A stretch of DNA of 64,000 nucleotides, taken from positions 3,298,037 through 3,362,036 of the forward strand of contig WMCF01000006.1 of assembly GCA_009792885.1 (NCBI GenBank), in the 5' to 3' direction. Numbering within the stretch: position 1 is the stretch's first letter; each line of letters opens with the position of its first letter. The notes under the pieces were generated by a model. That model was given only the letters and a program-made list of their open reading frames with translations. It had not been told where the DNA came from and searched no databases. A program made the position numbers and the translations under genes. This DNA is from Eremophila alpestris peregrina. Its lineage: Eukaryota > Chordata > Aves > Passeriformes > Alaudidae. This document shows, piece by piece, positions 11,193 through 25,500 of this stretch.

Positions 11193-14100
11193 GTATCGGG
11201 GGGCGCCCCCACAGAGGCGGCGAGAGCTGCGGGAGAGGCTTGTGGGGCTGACTGGGGCAGCGAGGGGCAGTGGGACAGAGACTTGGCGGGGTGGGACACG
11301 TACGGCGGCAGTGGCGTGAGGGGAAATGGGCAATAGGGCAGCAGTGGGGCGGAGGGATGGAGGGAGGCAGTGGGGTGGGGGCTTTCCAGGAGGCGAGTGC
11401 CTGGCGAGTGTGGCGTGGGGGGTGGCAGAGGGCTGCGGGGCGACGGGAATCCCGGGGATGCCGAGGGGTGCCAAGTCCCGCGCCCCCATCGCCCCCTTCC
11501 CCCCTGGTACGGCTGTCACTTGCCCTTGTCCCAGGCTGCCCCCCTGCATGCCGAGGGTTTGGGGGCACTCTGCCTCCCCGATGGCATTGGGGGGGGCTTG
11601 ACTTGGGGCCCAGCCGCGCTCGTAAAGTTTAATACCCACATATTTCACTGGCGAAATTCATCACCGCGATCTCCGTCAAGTCTTTGTGCGGGGGGGAATC
11701 TGAGATCAGAGGTTTAAAAATGTAAGAAAAGCAGCAAAGAATTGCCAGCCCCCCGCCCCCCAGTCCGCCAGACCACATCCCTGCAGTGCCCGGCCGCTTC
11801 CCTGCGCATCCCCCGTGCCCCCGGAGGGGTGCGGCGGCTGCACCCCCTGCTCCCGACATCTGCCTCTCGGGGAGCATTAGTGGAGGTGCTTTTTGTTTGT
11901 CCAGTGCAAATGAATTAAAATTGCTGAGCTGTTCAAATGCGCCGAGTCTCCGAGCGCCCAAGATGAACGCGATGCCGGTTTTGGTTTTATTTTAATTCAA
12001 TCTCTCCCAACACATTTTGCTCAAGGTTGGTTCTTGCAAATGCTAAGAAAGCCTGTAAGTCAATGAGCTCAAATATTTGCGCTCTTTGTCCAAAAACTGT
12101 TTTTCTTCCTCTGTGGGTCAGGCCAAGTGCCAATCAAAGTTGTTTTTCAAGCCTCTCTTCCCTGCAGTAGGACTGCTTTTTTCTTTCTTCCTTTTTTTTT
12201 TTTTTTTAAGGGTTTGGTTTTTGGAAAGGAGGTGTGTATTTAGGGGAGGGGGAGGAGAAACGTTAAAAATCGGTCAGAGAGAGAAGCAGATCTTAAAAAT
12301 CCTGTTTCTTGAATATTTTAATGGAAACAAAATCTTATTAAATGTGCATGCTTGGTATGTGCAGTTATTTTTTCCATAAACTCTTGGATCATATTACAGT
12401 TGATACTTGGTGCTCAGCTCTTAGCTCAGCTTGCGAGAAATGTAATGGATCAGAGAAGCACACATCAGCAGAGTCTGATTTTTAACCATTTCGTTGCAGG
12501 AACAAATCCCTTCTTGGCTTTAGCTTGCTGCTGTTCCCACTGTAAGAAAAACAAGTACTTAAAACAGAGAAGTTCTGCAGGGTTAAAGCCTGAAACAGCT
12601 TCAGACTTGACATATGTCTAAATACATACAAATTATCCAGTGCCAAATATGTCTGTAGAACAAGCAGGGAGGGAGCTTGCTTTGTTCTGCCAAATAATCA
12701 AAATGTTTTGTTGACAAATAAAGTGGTGCTTGGCAGCACTTCTAGATCTAAAATTAAATTTAAGTTACTGAATTTTTTTGAAACCATATTCCCATCCTGC
12801 TGGGTAGAACTTTTTTTTGTATACCTCTTTAATATCAGTGGGAGGTAGGAGGTGGGGACAGGGTTAGATGGTACTTTTCTGGTAACAGGAAACTTACTGG
12901 ATTTGATTTATTGTTGTATTTTTATTTTATTTTAAAGTAGTTTAGAGATGATGATGAAACTTAGGAACCCAGTTGGGTCTGTTGAGGAAGGCAGCTTGGT
13001 GCTGCTCTTTTTTGGCTGTGGTCAATTCAACCATACAAAATTGGGGAAGAATAAAGAAACTGAGTGACAGCCCATGGAACCCTCTTCAAACATAGGTGTT
13101 CTGTGCTTTCAGTGGTGGTACCATCTCTATTGTAGGCTGGACGATAAAAATAGATGTGCAAAGCTTCTGACTACATCTGTCATTATTTAAGAGTTGGTGT
13201 AATAAAAATCACTGTAAATATTCATCTTTTGCACCTCATTGGCAAGCATGCAAGTAGAAAACATGACGAAAAATCCAAAACAAAATGCTTGATAAAAGCG
13301 AGATGCAAATTTGTCCTGAGGCTCAGAGTAATAATCTTCAGATAAGTGCTGCCTCATCTGTTCTTTCGATGGTATTGTGTTGTTTTTTGGGGGTTTTTTT
13401 AATGTTCATGTGATAATATACTGGAAAAAATGATTGGCCTTGAAACATGTTGAATCTCTTCTGCCCTCCTCCGTTTTAAGTCTTTATTTGAAGTCATTTG
13501 AATGCTCACAGTTTAGATAGAGTTGTTGTCAAAATCATAAGGGGCAAAGCTTTCAAGTCAGTGGCATATAATGGAATTTGAAATAATCTAGCAGGTTTTG
13601 GATTTTTATGGGTGAAGATAAGTTTCTCTTTCAGCTGCAAAACAGGAAAATCTAGATGCAGCGCTTTATGCTTCTTCCAATTTCAGATAAATCAAAGTTA
13701 TTTTTTATTATGGAAAGTTCTGTGAGGACAGCGCTGAGAATCTTGCTAAGGATTCATGGGTTGAATTTGCCTATGAAGAAGGTTTCTCATATTAAAAGGA
13801 TACAATTTCCAGTTGGATTTATTGTTATGGTGCTCTTTAGATAATCAGATCTACTTGCAGAGCAATTGTTGCTAATCAGAAGGGTTTAGACAGTCATAGA
13901 TACAACAACTGCATCATTATTCGGTTTAGGAGAAAACAAAAAAAAAGGACAACCAGTAATAGGTGATGCTGTCTTGGGTTTGGTGAGCTTGTTGAACAGA
14001 GACAACCAAGGCTAATGCTTTTAATCAGTTTAAAATAAATAGAAGAATGACCAAAACAAGACGAGTAGCTCTGGTTCGTGGGATGGATGGGCAGCCTTTG

Positions 14101-16132
14101 TGACAAAACTGTGGCATCCCAGTAGGGGAAAGTGCTTAAGAGGGCATAGGAGTGCTGTTGCCAAGTCTTTCCTAGAGGTGGCTGAGAGCTGCTGTCACTT
14201 CAGTAACCAGGACAGCTCCAGCTCTCCCCTTTGAAAATGCAACAGGGGAGTGCCTGGGCAGGGGAGCTGCAGGCTGTTATCATGGAGCCTGGTGGAAACC
14301 CAAGGTTCTCCTGCCTAAAGAAAATCAATATCCCAAGGAAGAAAGAAGAGAATATTATACAGGAAGAGCTCAGTATTTCTTTGGATAAATAACTGCTTCA
14401 GGAAGGCTTTTAGAAATAAGCAAAAAGTCTTGAGGGGATGGAAAAATCCTGATATGTCAGGAAATGTAGGAACAGGGAGGATTTGCCAACTGTTTCAAGT
14501 TTGGTTGCAAATTGCAAAGCATGTGAAGTAAAAGGTTCTTTTACATGTACATACAAGTTGGTAGGACTGAAAAGTATAAACATGGTTCCAGGATTAAATA
14601 TTTGGTTTGTGTTAGGTTTCAGTGAAGGATATAGAAGGGCAGTGGCAAGATGGATGACGGGGGAGTGTGGTTTAAAAGCAACCTTTTGGCAAGTTTTGGC
14701 AAGTTGGAAGTGGACCAGACTTAGCTGACCCTCTTGGCCTGAGCCAGTGTCTGTGTTGGGGTGCAGCATAAAGGCATATGAAATCCAGGACTGTCCTGGT
14801 ATTTATACACCCACCCAATCAGGGGGATTCTGTGAGAGGGGAAGTGCCCATAAAAATGATGGACATAATTTGCTCCTCATCCTTCCATACCTGTCTCCTT
14901 CTTTAGTACAACCCTCAATACTTAGTAACTTTAGTACAAAGCTACTAAAGCAAATATAAAAAAATATGTATGACATGATATCACCAGAAGTAGATCATGC
15001 TAGATTAATGCAGCGGTCTTCTATTGATTAGACTGCTGCTAGAGTGTCCTCTTCCAAAGGCTTTGAATGGACCAAAACTGCGCTATTGTCATTAAACATC
15101 TGAAGTAACATCAAAGGTTGAACTTGACACTGCAAGTCAATGCAAATTAAATGTTTGTATTTACTAACATAAAATGTTCTATATATCAAAAATTTAGCTG
15201 CGTTTGAAAACCATTTGGGCAAATTCATAACAGAGAAATTAAACAATACATGTAAATAAGGAATAGCAACACCTCTCAGTACAGTTTCTGTATGCTTTCC
15301 TGGCTATTACATGTCTCCTATGGTACCCTGGCAGTGACAGGTTTCTGGGCAGGAGGGACCTTTGATACAATTTGTCTATTTTTCTGTTACTATTAATTAC
15401 AGTGATTGGGAACTGATGAGAATGGGAATTATGGAGGCCATGCTGAAAGGAGAAGTCACTGTGCTGAGAGGACAATACAAGTGATAAATGTTATTGGTCT
15501 GGGGAGGGAGGGACATTTCATGGAGAGCTGGGAGATCCTGAGCACTGGCATAGTTAAAGTGGTGTGAAATCCAGTAGTGTGAAATGTGAGAGATACAGGC
15601 TTGGCTGTTTGCTGCTCATCACTTTTAATAAGAGCCTTGGAAGGAGCAGGGAGAAGGATGTCAATGCAGCATGACCAGCACCTTCCTGTCACCCTGCAGG
15701 GCTGTGGTGTTGAAGAGGAGGGAAGCTGGGAAGGATAGAGCCTAACTGAAGGCACAGAGGAGAGCTGGCTGGGTGGCGGGAGAAAGGGTGTGCTGATTTT
15801 AGAGAAGGAAACTAAAAAAATTTGGGTTTTTTTTTCCAGCAGAAACAAAGGCTGAGAGGGTATGTGATCACGGTCTATAAATACATCTCATGGTAAGAGC
15901 AGGGGAGGAGAAATTAGCTAAAGAGTAGATGGATGTAATATGGTCATAAATAGATTTAGTTTGGAAAATTGAAGTGTCCACAGGTACGAGGATCTGGAAG
16001 AGTTTGTTCTAGGTCTGATGCTGCCAAAAAAACCACACACTTTTAAGATAGAAAAATGTGTGATCATCATTAAATGATGCTGTTCTTACAATAAATAGCA
16101 CTAGCCTAGGCTCAGGGAGTTGAGGTCATATC

Positions 16133-16172
<40 letters not shown>

Positions 16173-16476
16173 CACACTTTCATTCACAATATTGTTCTGT
16201 GTCTGTGTGGGTGAGTAAGAAAGTAGCCCAAAAGTGAACCAAAAATAGTTTAATGTTAGGTCTCATAAGCCTGTGTAAGGTAAAATATGTGTCACCATGA
16301 GTCATGAAGATGCATGGAGATGCTGTTACCTGCACTGTAAAAGTCAAGAGGCCTTTCAAGGATATCTCAGTTATTTTGAGGGAAGTCAACCTGGTTAAAT
16401 CTATTCTGAGCTTAGGCAAATCATAGTTGCTATGCCTGTGCTTGGAAAACACCCTGGGTTTTCCACAATGCAGCTT

Positions 16477-16520
<44 letters not shown>

Positions 16521-19500
16521 TGGAGTTGCATAGTCTAGTTGGTTTTGGAAACCTCATCAACAAACCTTGGAAACCTTGGCTGTCCCAGAGAATCTTAATT
16601 TGTAAAACCAAGTTATGTCTTCTATAGTTTTATAGTAATAATCTCTCTTCCTCTCTTCCCATTGTAGGGGATGTGAGGAGCTGCCTAGATGGCTTTACAT
16701 CTCCAATGTGTTTCTTCCTAAAGGAGTTCTCCAAATGATTTGCAAAGTCTGTCATGAAAAATCAACTCTGTTTGCATTGGTTCTAAGTTTAGCAACATTC
16801 TGTTGTGTAAAACCTTGTGTCTGCCTTCAGTGTTTGTGTCTTCCAGTCCCCTGGAGCACTGGTGAAACATGGTGAAACCAGCTCAGGTCACTCCTCCTAC
16901 TAATCCTACATGCACAGCTGGGGGGACAAGATGGAATTTTTAGGATCCAAAAATGTAAAGCTATAAACCAAGAGCAACAAACCAAACTTTTTAGGGCAGT
17001 TAGAGCTGGCAGCAACAGGCCCCTCACTCTCATAATCCATTCTTAGTTTTTCTTGAAAGATTTGATAAAAACCTCCCAGCAAACTAACAACTAAGAACAA
17101 GGTTCTTTCCTCTGAAATAAATGCAGTGAAAATCCAGAGTTGACTGCTTTCTCTCCTTCCCCATCCTCAAAAGTGTTTCAATAATTTTTATCTTTTCAGA
17201 ATCTGATCCATTTAACTGATTGTTCTCCTATCCCTGGTGTAGAGTCTTTGTGCCCTGAAATCAAAGGGCAGTATAGCTCTTTGCACATGCATGCTGGTCC
17301 TGAGGCTGCCTGGGTCCTCCTACTTTTGCCTTAAAAACTACTGTAAAGAAATTTCCTTGTGTTTTCCTAGTTTTACTGGCTGAAAATGAGATGGCAGAAC
17401 TATTAAATTTTCATTAGACCTGTAATGAAAGTGGCATGAGTGAAATGAACCTCTGGTGAACGACGCTGTTTTGCAATGAAAAGCTGTAAGAGGTGGCCTC
17501 ATAGCACCCATGCTCATTTAGAATAGTCATTCTATTTAGAAAAGCAAAGGCAAAAACACAGTCTTCCCTGAATTACAGGGAGGGAATGGAGGTGAGAAAG
17601 GAAAGAAAGTGGGCAGGAGGATTTTCTTCAAAAGAAACTTTGAGGTTTAGTGTTGGAGTGGGTTAGCCAAGTGTTGAGGTTGTCCTCTGCTAAGATTTAC
17701 TTCTGCTGGTGGGAGTGGAGCATTGCATTAGCCAAATCACAGGCTGTGGTTTGGAGATGTGGACTCTGTGAACATTTGCTTTAAATGTATGCATATTACT
17801 TAGTTAGGGCTTCAAATCTCACATCTCTTTAAATGGCAGTGTTTTGAAAACTGAAAAAAATAATATGGTTCATTAAGCATCCTTGATGATGTTTTTCCTC
17901 TCTCCCACATTGATGAGGGAGCTGCTAATACTCATTTAGTTCTTTATCTGAACCATTTTTTTCTGGCTAGAGAGATTTGAGAAAGAGAAGATAGTGGTAT
18001 AACTCTCCCCTGGCTGTGCATAGCTGGGGTCTGGAGATTTGTTATCAGATTTCCATTTACAGGGCTGGAGAATAATGAGGGATCTCAAGCATAGTTTGCG
18101 TGTCCGGGCAGAATATTGGCTTTTGTCTAAGTGGGTCAGGATGGACCGGGGGGAAATGGGGCATTTTCAGTAGAAGAGAAATTTGAATTGTCAGGAGGGA
18201 GACCTCAGTTAATGAGAAATTGCACCTCATCATCTTTGGAAAAACCTGTATGGAAATAATTTATGCTGTTTAATTTCTCTGTTCTTTGCAGGTGTTCCTG
18301 TTTGTATGCAGAGGTGCTTCCCATTGTTGTCTCTGCAGCCCAGCCTGGTCTGGTAGTCTTTGTGCTTTGAGTAGAAGCTGTAGGGAATGTAATGCAGATG
18401 AGGCAAATTGTGAAATGCCATTACAGGGAGGTAGGGATACTCTCCACAAACAATTTTTTCTGATTATTTGCCTATCAGACTGTAATGAAATACATTACAG
18501 ATAGTTCAAGAAATTTTATGCAGTTCTTGGTATGCCATCCTGGGTAGATCAGTGTTACTGATAATAGGGGAGGCCATAATCAAGGGGTATTAATTTTAAA
18601 TGTCTGTCTTAATCACTAGTTTCAAATTTTTATTATAGGATGCTTCTTGCATATCAGACATTAGATAACTATCACTTGGGGCAAAATACTGGTATAGATG
18701 GCAGTTAATATTATGTGTTTATGAAGCTGAAAAACTATTTTGTTCCTGTTACAGACCATATCAACCACTGATTTTTCAAATATCTTCATTCTCACATCTT
18801 TCTTAAATGGAGAGGAACATGTTTTGAAGCATGGGCTTTTTTCTTGGAGGGCATAATCTTTGTGGCAGTCATGGACTTAAGTTTGGAAGAGGCTGGATGT
18901 AAATGGTGGTGCTCAGGGTAAGGGACAGAAGTCATTGCTGTTAATCTAGCCAGATATCTTAATTCTTTCCTGAATGTCCCTGGGTACCTGAAATAGAGTA
19001 AGATAAATAAACAGATACAACTTCCTGATGAAACACCTTTTGTTGTTGTTAATGACTCTCATATTACTCTTAAGGTAAGCACCTTGTTTTGTTAGACTAG
19101 CAATGGATTTCTAATGGATTCTGAGCTCAGCCCCCAACCTTCTGAACCTGGTAGTAGTGTGAGGCTACCTGCAGTCCCCTTCCTCAGGGAATCAGGTGGT
19201 AAAAAATAATAATGGAGTGGAATAAGAAGTATTCTTGGCTTCATGTGTTGGGAGTAGGCTGGAACAGAAGTAATAAGTCTTTATCACAAGGGTATATGGT
19301 GTGATCAGAGTGTGGACCACCCTTTGGCTTGTGCTTTAAGTCTTCCAACATACTCAAATGTTAGGTTAACGTGTGTGAAAGCCAGCAGGAATCTCATTCA
19401 TGGCAATGCTTTGGAGTCACAGATCTCTGTTACCTCTGCAACTGCAAAAGACATTTGGAAGAAAAGTAAAAGGTAACTTGAAAATCAGGTTTTCATCTAT

Positions 19501-22500
19501 TCAGAATGAGTAATAAAGTAATAAATACAGTAAATATGTCTCAATTGCTGCAGTTTGGAATCAAAATGTGTAATTGTGTATCTGTTTTAAAGCATATTAA
19601 GTTTCAAATTAGTTTTGTCATGAAACTGGAGAGAAATGTAAATTCTTTCAGAGTCATTTGACACTTTATAGGATGGATTAAAATTGTTTCTTAGAAAGGA
19701 GGAATGATTGCAAGAATGACTCTTCACTTAACATTTTCAAATGAAAAATTCATGCTTCTGAGCAATTGCACATAACCTCAGTAAAACAAAGTTATGTTCA
19801 TGACAGTGAAGGAATACAAGCTGTCTTGGTGTAAACCATTCTAGAGCAGTACGCAGCTGCTTACTCAAAATCATCATTTATTTGTCTCTGGGCAGTTTAT
19901 TATTGCATTGGATTTGCTCTGGCTGATACTAACTAAACAATTGAAAGCTAGCATATGTTCCCTCCTCCATATGAATTCTGCAGTTAAAAACAGTTTAATA
20001 AGACAGTGTCTTAACAGTGTTGAACCTAATTTAATAGCACGTGCTTGTAAATATGTTTAATATCTCCTGCTGTAGCATGTGGTAAAGGGAATATAGTTAC
20101 ATTATTGTTTAAGTGTATCTGCAGGGGTTTTGGCCATATGGTTCTAAATCTGTTTTAAAGTAATTATGCCTATTAACTAAAAAAATAAAAAATATTCCCC
20201 TCTGAGTTGATTGACATTCCTCTCAGTAAAGCACCCTCATTGCTGATTAGAGGTGTGGAAATAGTAATTTGTTCTAGCATTTAGAAATTTGATTAGACCT
20301 CTAATGAAATGGAGCGCCTACACGCTGTCTAAATATTCTACCTGACACCAGCTGGATCTCATCCAGTGTGGAAGAACACTTGAAATGTTGCTTTACTACA
20401 ATATGTTTTGTGTCTTGAAGTCAGTGTGCTGCCTGCGTGCAAATACCCACTGGCTATCCAGCAGGCAGAGCAAACCTTGTGCCTCCCTGGAAATCAGCAT
20501 CAGGATGTGGTTATTCCAGTGAGCACTGATTGCCTGGCTGCAATATCTGGCTTAGAGTTAGAAAATTAAGGCAACTCTTTATGGAGAAGCACCCATACTA
20601 CTGACACTGTAAGCTGGACTTCAGGTGGTTGTGCACATACCTTACACACAACTTGATGTGTTTATGAGGTAGAAACATGCTGAAGTTCCCAATTTTCCTT
20701 GTTGTCTAGAAATAAGGTGACAGCAACACACTATAAATAAGAATTTAAAGTTGAAGCACCACATTTCTCTCACTGTTATGAGCTGGCTCATTCAGTTCCT
20801 TCCAAAAGCTGATTGCAACACCCATGACATGCAGTAGCAGCTGTTTGACCACCCATGTTTTTTAAATCCTCTTTAATTCAATTGCAGCCATTTTCACTCC
20901 AGACCTCAAAGGCTAGAAAACCCTAAATTGGGACTCTCTTAGTATCCTGTCGTGCAAACTTGCAGTCCCTAGTGGTAGGAGACATATCAAAATACTTTAG
21001 GAACACTTGAGGTGCTTGGTGTTCGTTACTCAACAGTTCATTTTGACTAGTTACTTTCTCCCAGTGAAATCCAGAAGACAGGCTCTAATGCATCTCAGTA
21101 GAATCAGACATCGCCTTTTGTGTTATTTCTTGTGTTTTGTTTTTTGGGGTTTTTTATCAGTTTTGTTTCTCCACTATATTTCATATTTTTACATTTTGCA
21201 GTTGCCACATTTAAATATATGCAGTGGAAAGGTTGAACCAGAAAAACTCCTAACTGATTTATGCCATATTAATGCCTCAAAAAACATTTTCATCTTCTTT
21301 TCCCTCCAGAAAACCCAAACAAACTGTTCAATTACATTAGTATTTTAAGTTTTGTGTTACTGGGAAAAGACTGGATGAGACATTGGGGGTCATTCAAGTA
21401 GAATCTGCTTTGAAATAAGTGGCTTTTATTCCAGCAATTTATAACTTGTCTTGCTTCTGTGCTTGGTGCTTGACAAGTAGTTAGGAGGAAAGGTGTGTTG
21501 GTTGAAAAGGTCAATTTAATGTAATTAAAGGTTGAAGGAGCCTGCAGCCAGCATTGTAGTTCTTCTGGAGGGATGGAGCTCAGTGCCTCTTCCACCAGGG
21601 CAGAGTCCAAGTGGAAGGAGAGCAGGCTGCAGCCATGGAGTGTATGCTGGAAACATCTTTCCCACATGGCTTAGAAAAGCAAGAGGAGGGTGGAGGTGGA
21701 AGGAGGGTCTCCCTCCATGGCCTTGTTCCTCAGGCCACTTATGCAAAAGGTATTAGATAAAGGTGTAGCTACTTGACCTATTTATCCAACAGAAACTTGC
21801 CATACAAGCAGAAGCAGTTTGACTATCCAGTGCTGTTGCTGTTTTGTATGGGACACTCCTTTGAGTTAAGCTGTGCCTCATGAATACATAGAGGCAGCAT
21901 CCAGCCATCCAAAATTATTAATTTGTCTTGTTTGAGAAGGCAGGTCTATGGCGCCAGTTCTTGTTTCCCAGAAAAGTTGGACAAAAAATTGCATGGTCTC
22001 ACCTCTGTCTGTACAGAGGTAAGACTGGTGCAAGTAAAGGCTGTGAATGTGTCTCTTAGGAGCTGGGCTTACTCTGTTGAAAAGGTCTCAATTTGGGTTG
22101 GTGACTTCATTAAGAAAAAGGGCAAGTCGACTGGAGGGCAATGGAGAACATTATTAGGCAGTGCATGTTAATCACTCTTCCACAGTTACAGAAGTCTTAA
22201 TTCAAGCAGGGTATAAAATAAGTGAGTTTATTATTTCTTCTTTACTTACTGGTGCTTTTTTTTTTTTTTTGTAGAGTTGTTAAGTCACCAAACTGTAGCA
22301 AAAGCCCTCTTAGTAAAAGTGTAGGCAGTACTCTGAGAAAATAGTAGCGCCTGCCAGCAGAGGCTGGAGGTAGATCTGAAGTTCTGTCAATCTGCCGGCC
22401 TGTGTGGCTGGAGAGAGCAGGAGTAGCTGATCTGTCTCTGGACAAGTCCTGTATTTACATGCAGTAAATCTTCTCTAACAGTTAGGAGTCTTCATTTTTT

Positions 22501-25500
22501 AAAAATCAGCATATCTTTTAAGCTCCGTCATGAAAATATATTTGTGTGTTAGGTCTTTGCTGCCACCAGCTCAGCTACATTAAGTCAATGTGTTTTGGAG
22601 ATTATATCTCACTAATGACTCACTTTGGTAAGATGTAGCTTAAGATGCAAAATATTCTTTGGGGGAAAAAGAAGAAGAAGAAGAAAAGGGAAGAAATTGC
22701 CTGACTGCAAGAATTCTTATGGTTGTTCCAGCACGTCGGTGGCTTGCGAATGTGCTGCTGAGATGAAGCCTTTCCCCTGTCTGTCTCTTACCCAGACTTT
22801 CCCAGACTAATCAAATGTAAAACAGTGTGTCAGCTACCTGCTCATTGTAAAACAGTCTCCTGCCTTTGCAAACAAGACTTCTTGAAAAAATAATTTGTTC
22901 AAATTGGTGACCATTTTAGGATTTCCTGTCAGGTGAAAAATCAAAGGGGGTCACTCATGGTTTTCCATCTCTGGGCCTAGCACCTATAAGATTTTTCTGG
23001 ACTTCCTTCAGGGAGACTGTATAAGAAGACTTACTTCAGTAAACTCAGAGGCATAGTGTGGATGCCACCTCCTTCTGAAAAATGCTTACAAGTCAACTAA
23101 TCAAAAGAGGCTTAAACTCCTGGCTTAGACAGCAAGGCGCTTGCTCTTGAAAATTGTACCTTTAGGCTAGAGGTAAAGCATGTTAGTCAGGGAGATTTTA
23201 TTTTTGTCTGGCACACTCTCTCTGTTTGAGTCATCAACCAAAGAAAGATGGCAAAAAAAGATGCTTCTCTTAAAGCAGGAGGATATTGCTCCTTTTGGAT
23301 GTCCAGGAGGGCTATCCCTTCCCAAGCGGAGCAAGGAGAGCAGCTTCAGTGTGCCTTACATTATTTGTACTTTGCAAAGATGGTCAGTGATCACCAGTTG
23401 TACATAAACATTTGTCCAAGAAATTTGTGCCAAGGGGGCTTCTCATTTTCTTTTAAAAGCTCTTCAATGGATTAACTTGAAATTTTAAGGAACATCAGCC
23501 ACAAATTTTGCTATAAATTAGAAACCTTATAACAGGCTCATGTTTTAATATTTTGATGTTTTCTTGAATGTTAATGCAAATGGCTTGGGTAAAGCTCTTC
23601 ATGGTGAGGTAGCATAGCAAATATGTGCTTACATTTTTCTAGTACCATCTATCTAAACAAACATCATCTGCCCATTAGGTGAGTAGTGAGGGTTCATAAG
23701 TATTGTCTTTATGTTTTAAGGCTTAGGCATTTTCTCACCTTTTCCAAATCTAAACTGAGAAAACTTCTGATGAAGTGCATTCAGAAAAGGGGAATAATAA
23801 CACTGGCCTCCTAAAACCATATTAGTGAAGAACTGAAGTGTCATGTACTTCAGATTCTGAAGTAAATTACATGATACTACCTGTGTTGAACAGGCAGTAT
23901 AGGAATGTGCTCACCCAGGCACTAAGGAGCTCCATAACATGGCCTGCATTATCTACACTGGAGTAGCACATTGCTTATTTCTGTATTGGTCCAGTTCTGC
24001 TAAAATGCCTCCTTGCTTGGGGGATGCCAATTCCTGTTTCTATTAGAAAATAGGTTCTGTTTTTTAATAGGACTTAAAGAATAAGTAGTATTTTTGAACC
24101 AATCTGTTGCAGATATATGACAACATTAGGGCAGATACTGTGGGTCAGATTGAAACTCAGACTCTGGTCTCTGTCAGTGGCCAAGGGAAGATATTGAAGA
24201 AAGGAGACACAAATTGGAGCAGTTATGCACTCTCACAGCACTATCTCCTGGGCTCCAAGTATTTGCCATTTGAAAACTTCCTGAACTGGAGGTGAATTTT
24301 CCATATTTAATAACCATTCTTGTATTTCTCTTCCATGAACTTGAACACTTCACTTTTAAACACACACTGGCTTTTTGTCCATAGCATCTTAGAGTGAGGA
24401 TTTCCATTGCTTAGTTGCACATTATGGAAGAGGCTAAGTACCTCTGCTTGAGCTTGTCACCTGCTGGCTGGTTCATAATCTTTTTATTGGAGGTGGCAGA
24501 AGCACACTATGCACAGACTGTGACAGCAAGGAGGCAATCAATTAAAATTATTTGACATGCTTGTGACAGCAACATCAGAAGTTCAGAGTTGCTGTTTCCA
24601 AGACGCAAGCTACTGTGTTTCACAATCCTGTGTGAAAAAGAGGGCAGAAAACTAGCTGAAGGAGCTCCAGTGCTGAGCAGAGCATATTTTCCTCCTTAAT
24701 CTGTGTGAGAGGATTTTGTTAGGAGAGTTTTGGTGAGTTACTTGCATGACACTTAAGATAGTTCCTGCACACAAATTCAAAATAACTGCTATGGTCATTT
24801 GGTACATAAGAAAGGTATGGGAAAAGCAGTTTGAAAGGCCATGCTTGTGCCATTTGCTTGACTTTCTTATGTCTCTGAATAGAATTTGGTTTTATGTAGT
24901 ACTTGGTTAGTGAAAGGTGCTTTGGGAGTGTCTGCAGCAGCATGTACTGCTGAGCAAAGAGATGGTGTCCTAGAAATTTTTATCGAGCTGAAAACACTAC
25001 AAGGACAGACTTCTCAAAAGGGAGTGTTGGCAGGGACACATGCTAAGTTTATTTCTGGAGTATGGAGCTTCTGCTCATGTACCTATTCCCTGAAATGCAA
25101 CAAAGAAGCACCTGTGATACGATCCAGGTATCAAAATGTGTCTTTGCAGCAGATTTGCTGCTCTTCTGATAAAATTCAGGCTTCCCATTTACATGTCCTG
25201 GTTCAGTGGCCAATCAGGGGAGCAGACAGAGTGCACCTCCTACTGAATTTGAAAAAAACAGCTACAAGAAGAGTAAGCTGTACAGTGACATTGCAGGGTG
25301 AAAAGTAGTGGATATGCCTGGGAAGCTGGATTGTGTCATCTAAAATCTCATAGTTAGAGGTGAAACAGTTTTTCACATTGAAATGGCCCTCAACCCTTGC
25401 CTTGTTGAGTTAAATTCTGTGGTGGATTTCCACCACACGTGGCATCTGAAGATTTTTCAGTGTTTGGTAGTCTGTAAACATGAAGTGTTTGACATTAGTC

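Larger units (their letters stand above)
10360..11620 (+). promoter_or_regulatory. SESN3: CpG-island promoter of SESN3
   Basis: The base composition changes sharply here to very high G+C with abundant CpG, and falls back after about 11620. There is no TATA box. GC boxes (GGGCGGGG at 10911-10918 and several CCGCCCC or CCCCGCCC) and four inverted CCAAT boxes (ATTGG at 10697, 10861, 10889 and 10931) are present. An NRF1-like CGCATGCG lies near 10360-10367. Transcription probably starts near 10940-11040, just 5' of the first coding exon, but the exact start cannot be read from sequence. The island covers the 5' UTR, coding exon 1 and the beginning of intron 1, as is usual for broadly expressed vertebrate genes. 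Confidence 0.85.

Noticed and set aside
10367..11568. Several overlapping open frames of 140-317 codons on both strands in the GC-rich promoter
   Set aside because: They are rich in Pro, Arg, Gly and Ala as expected from random CpG-island sequence, run across the SESN3 exon in other frames and have no family resemblance.
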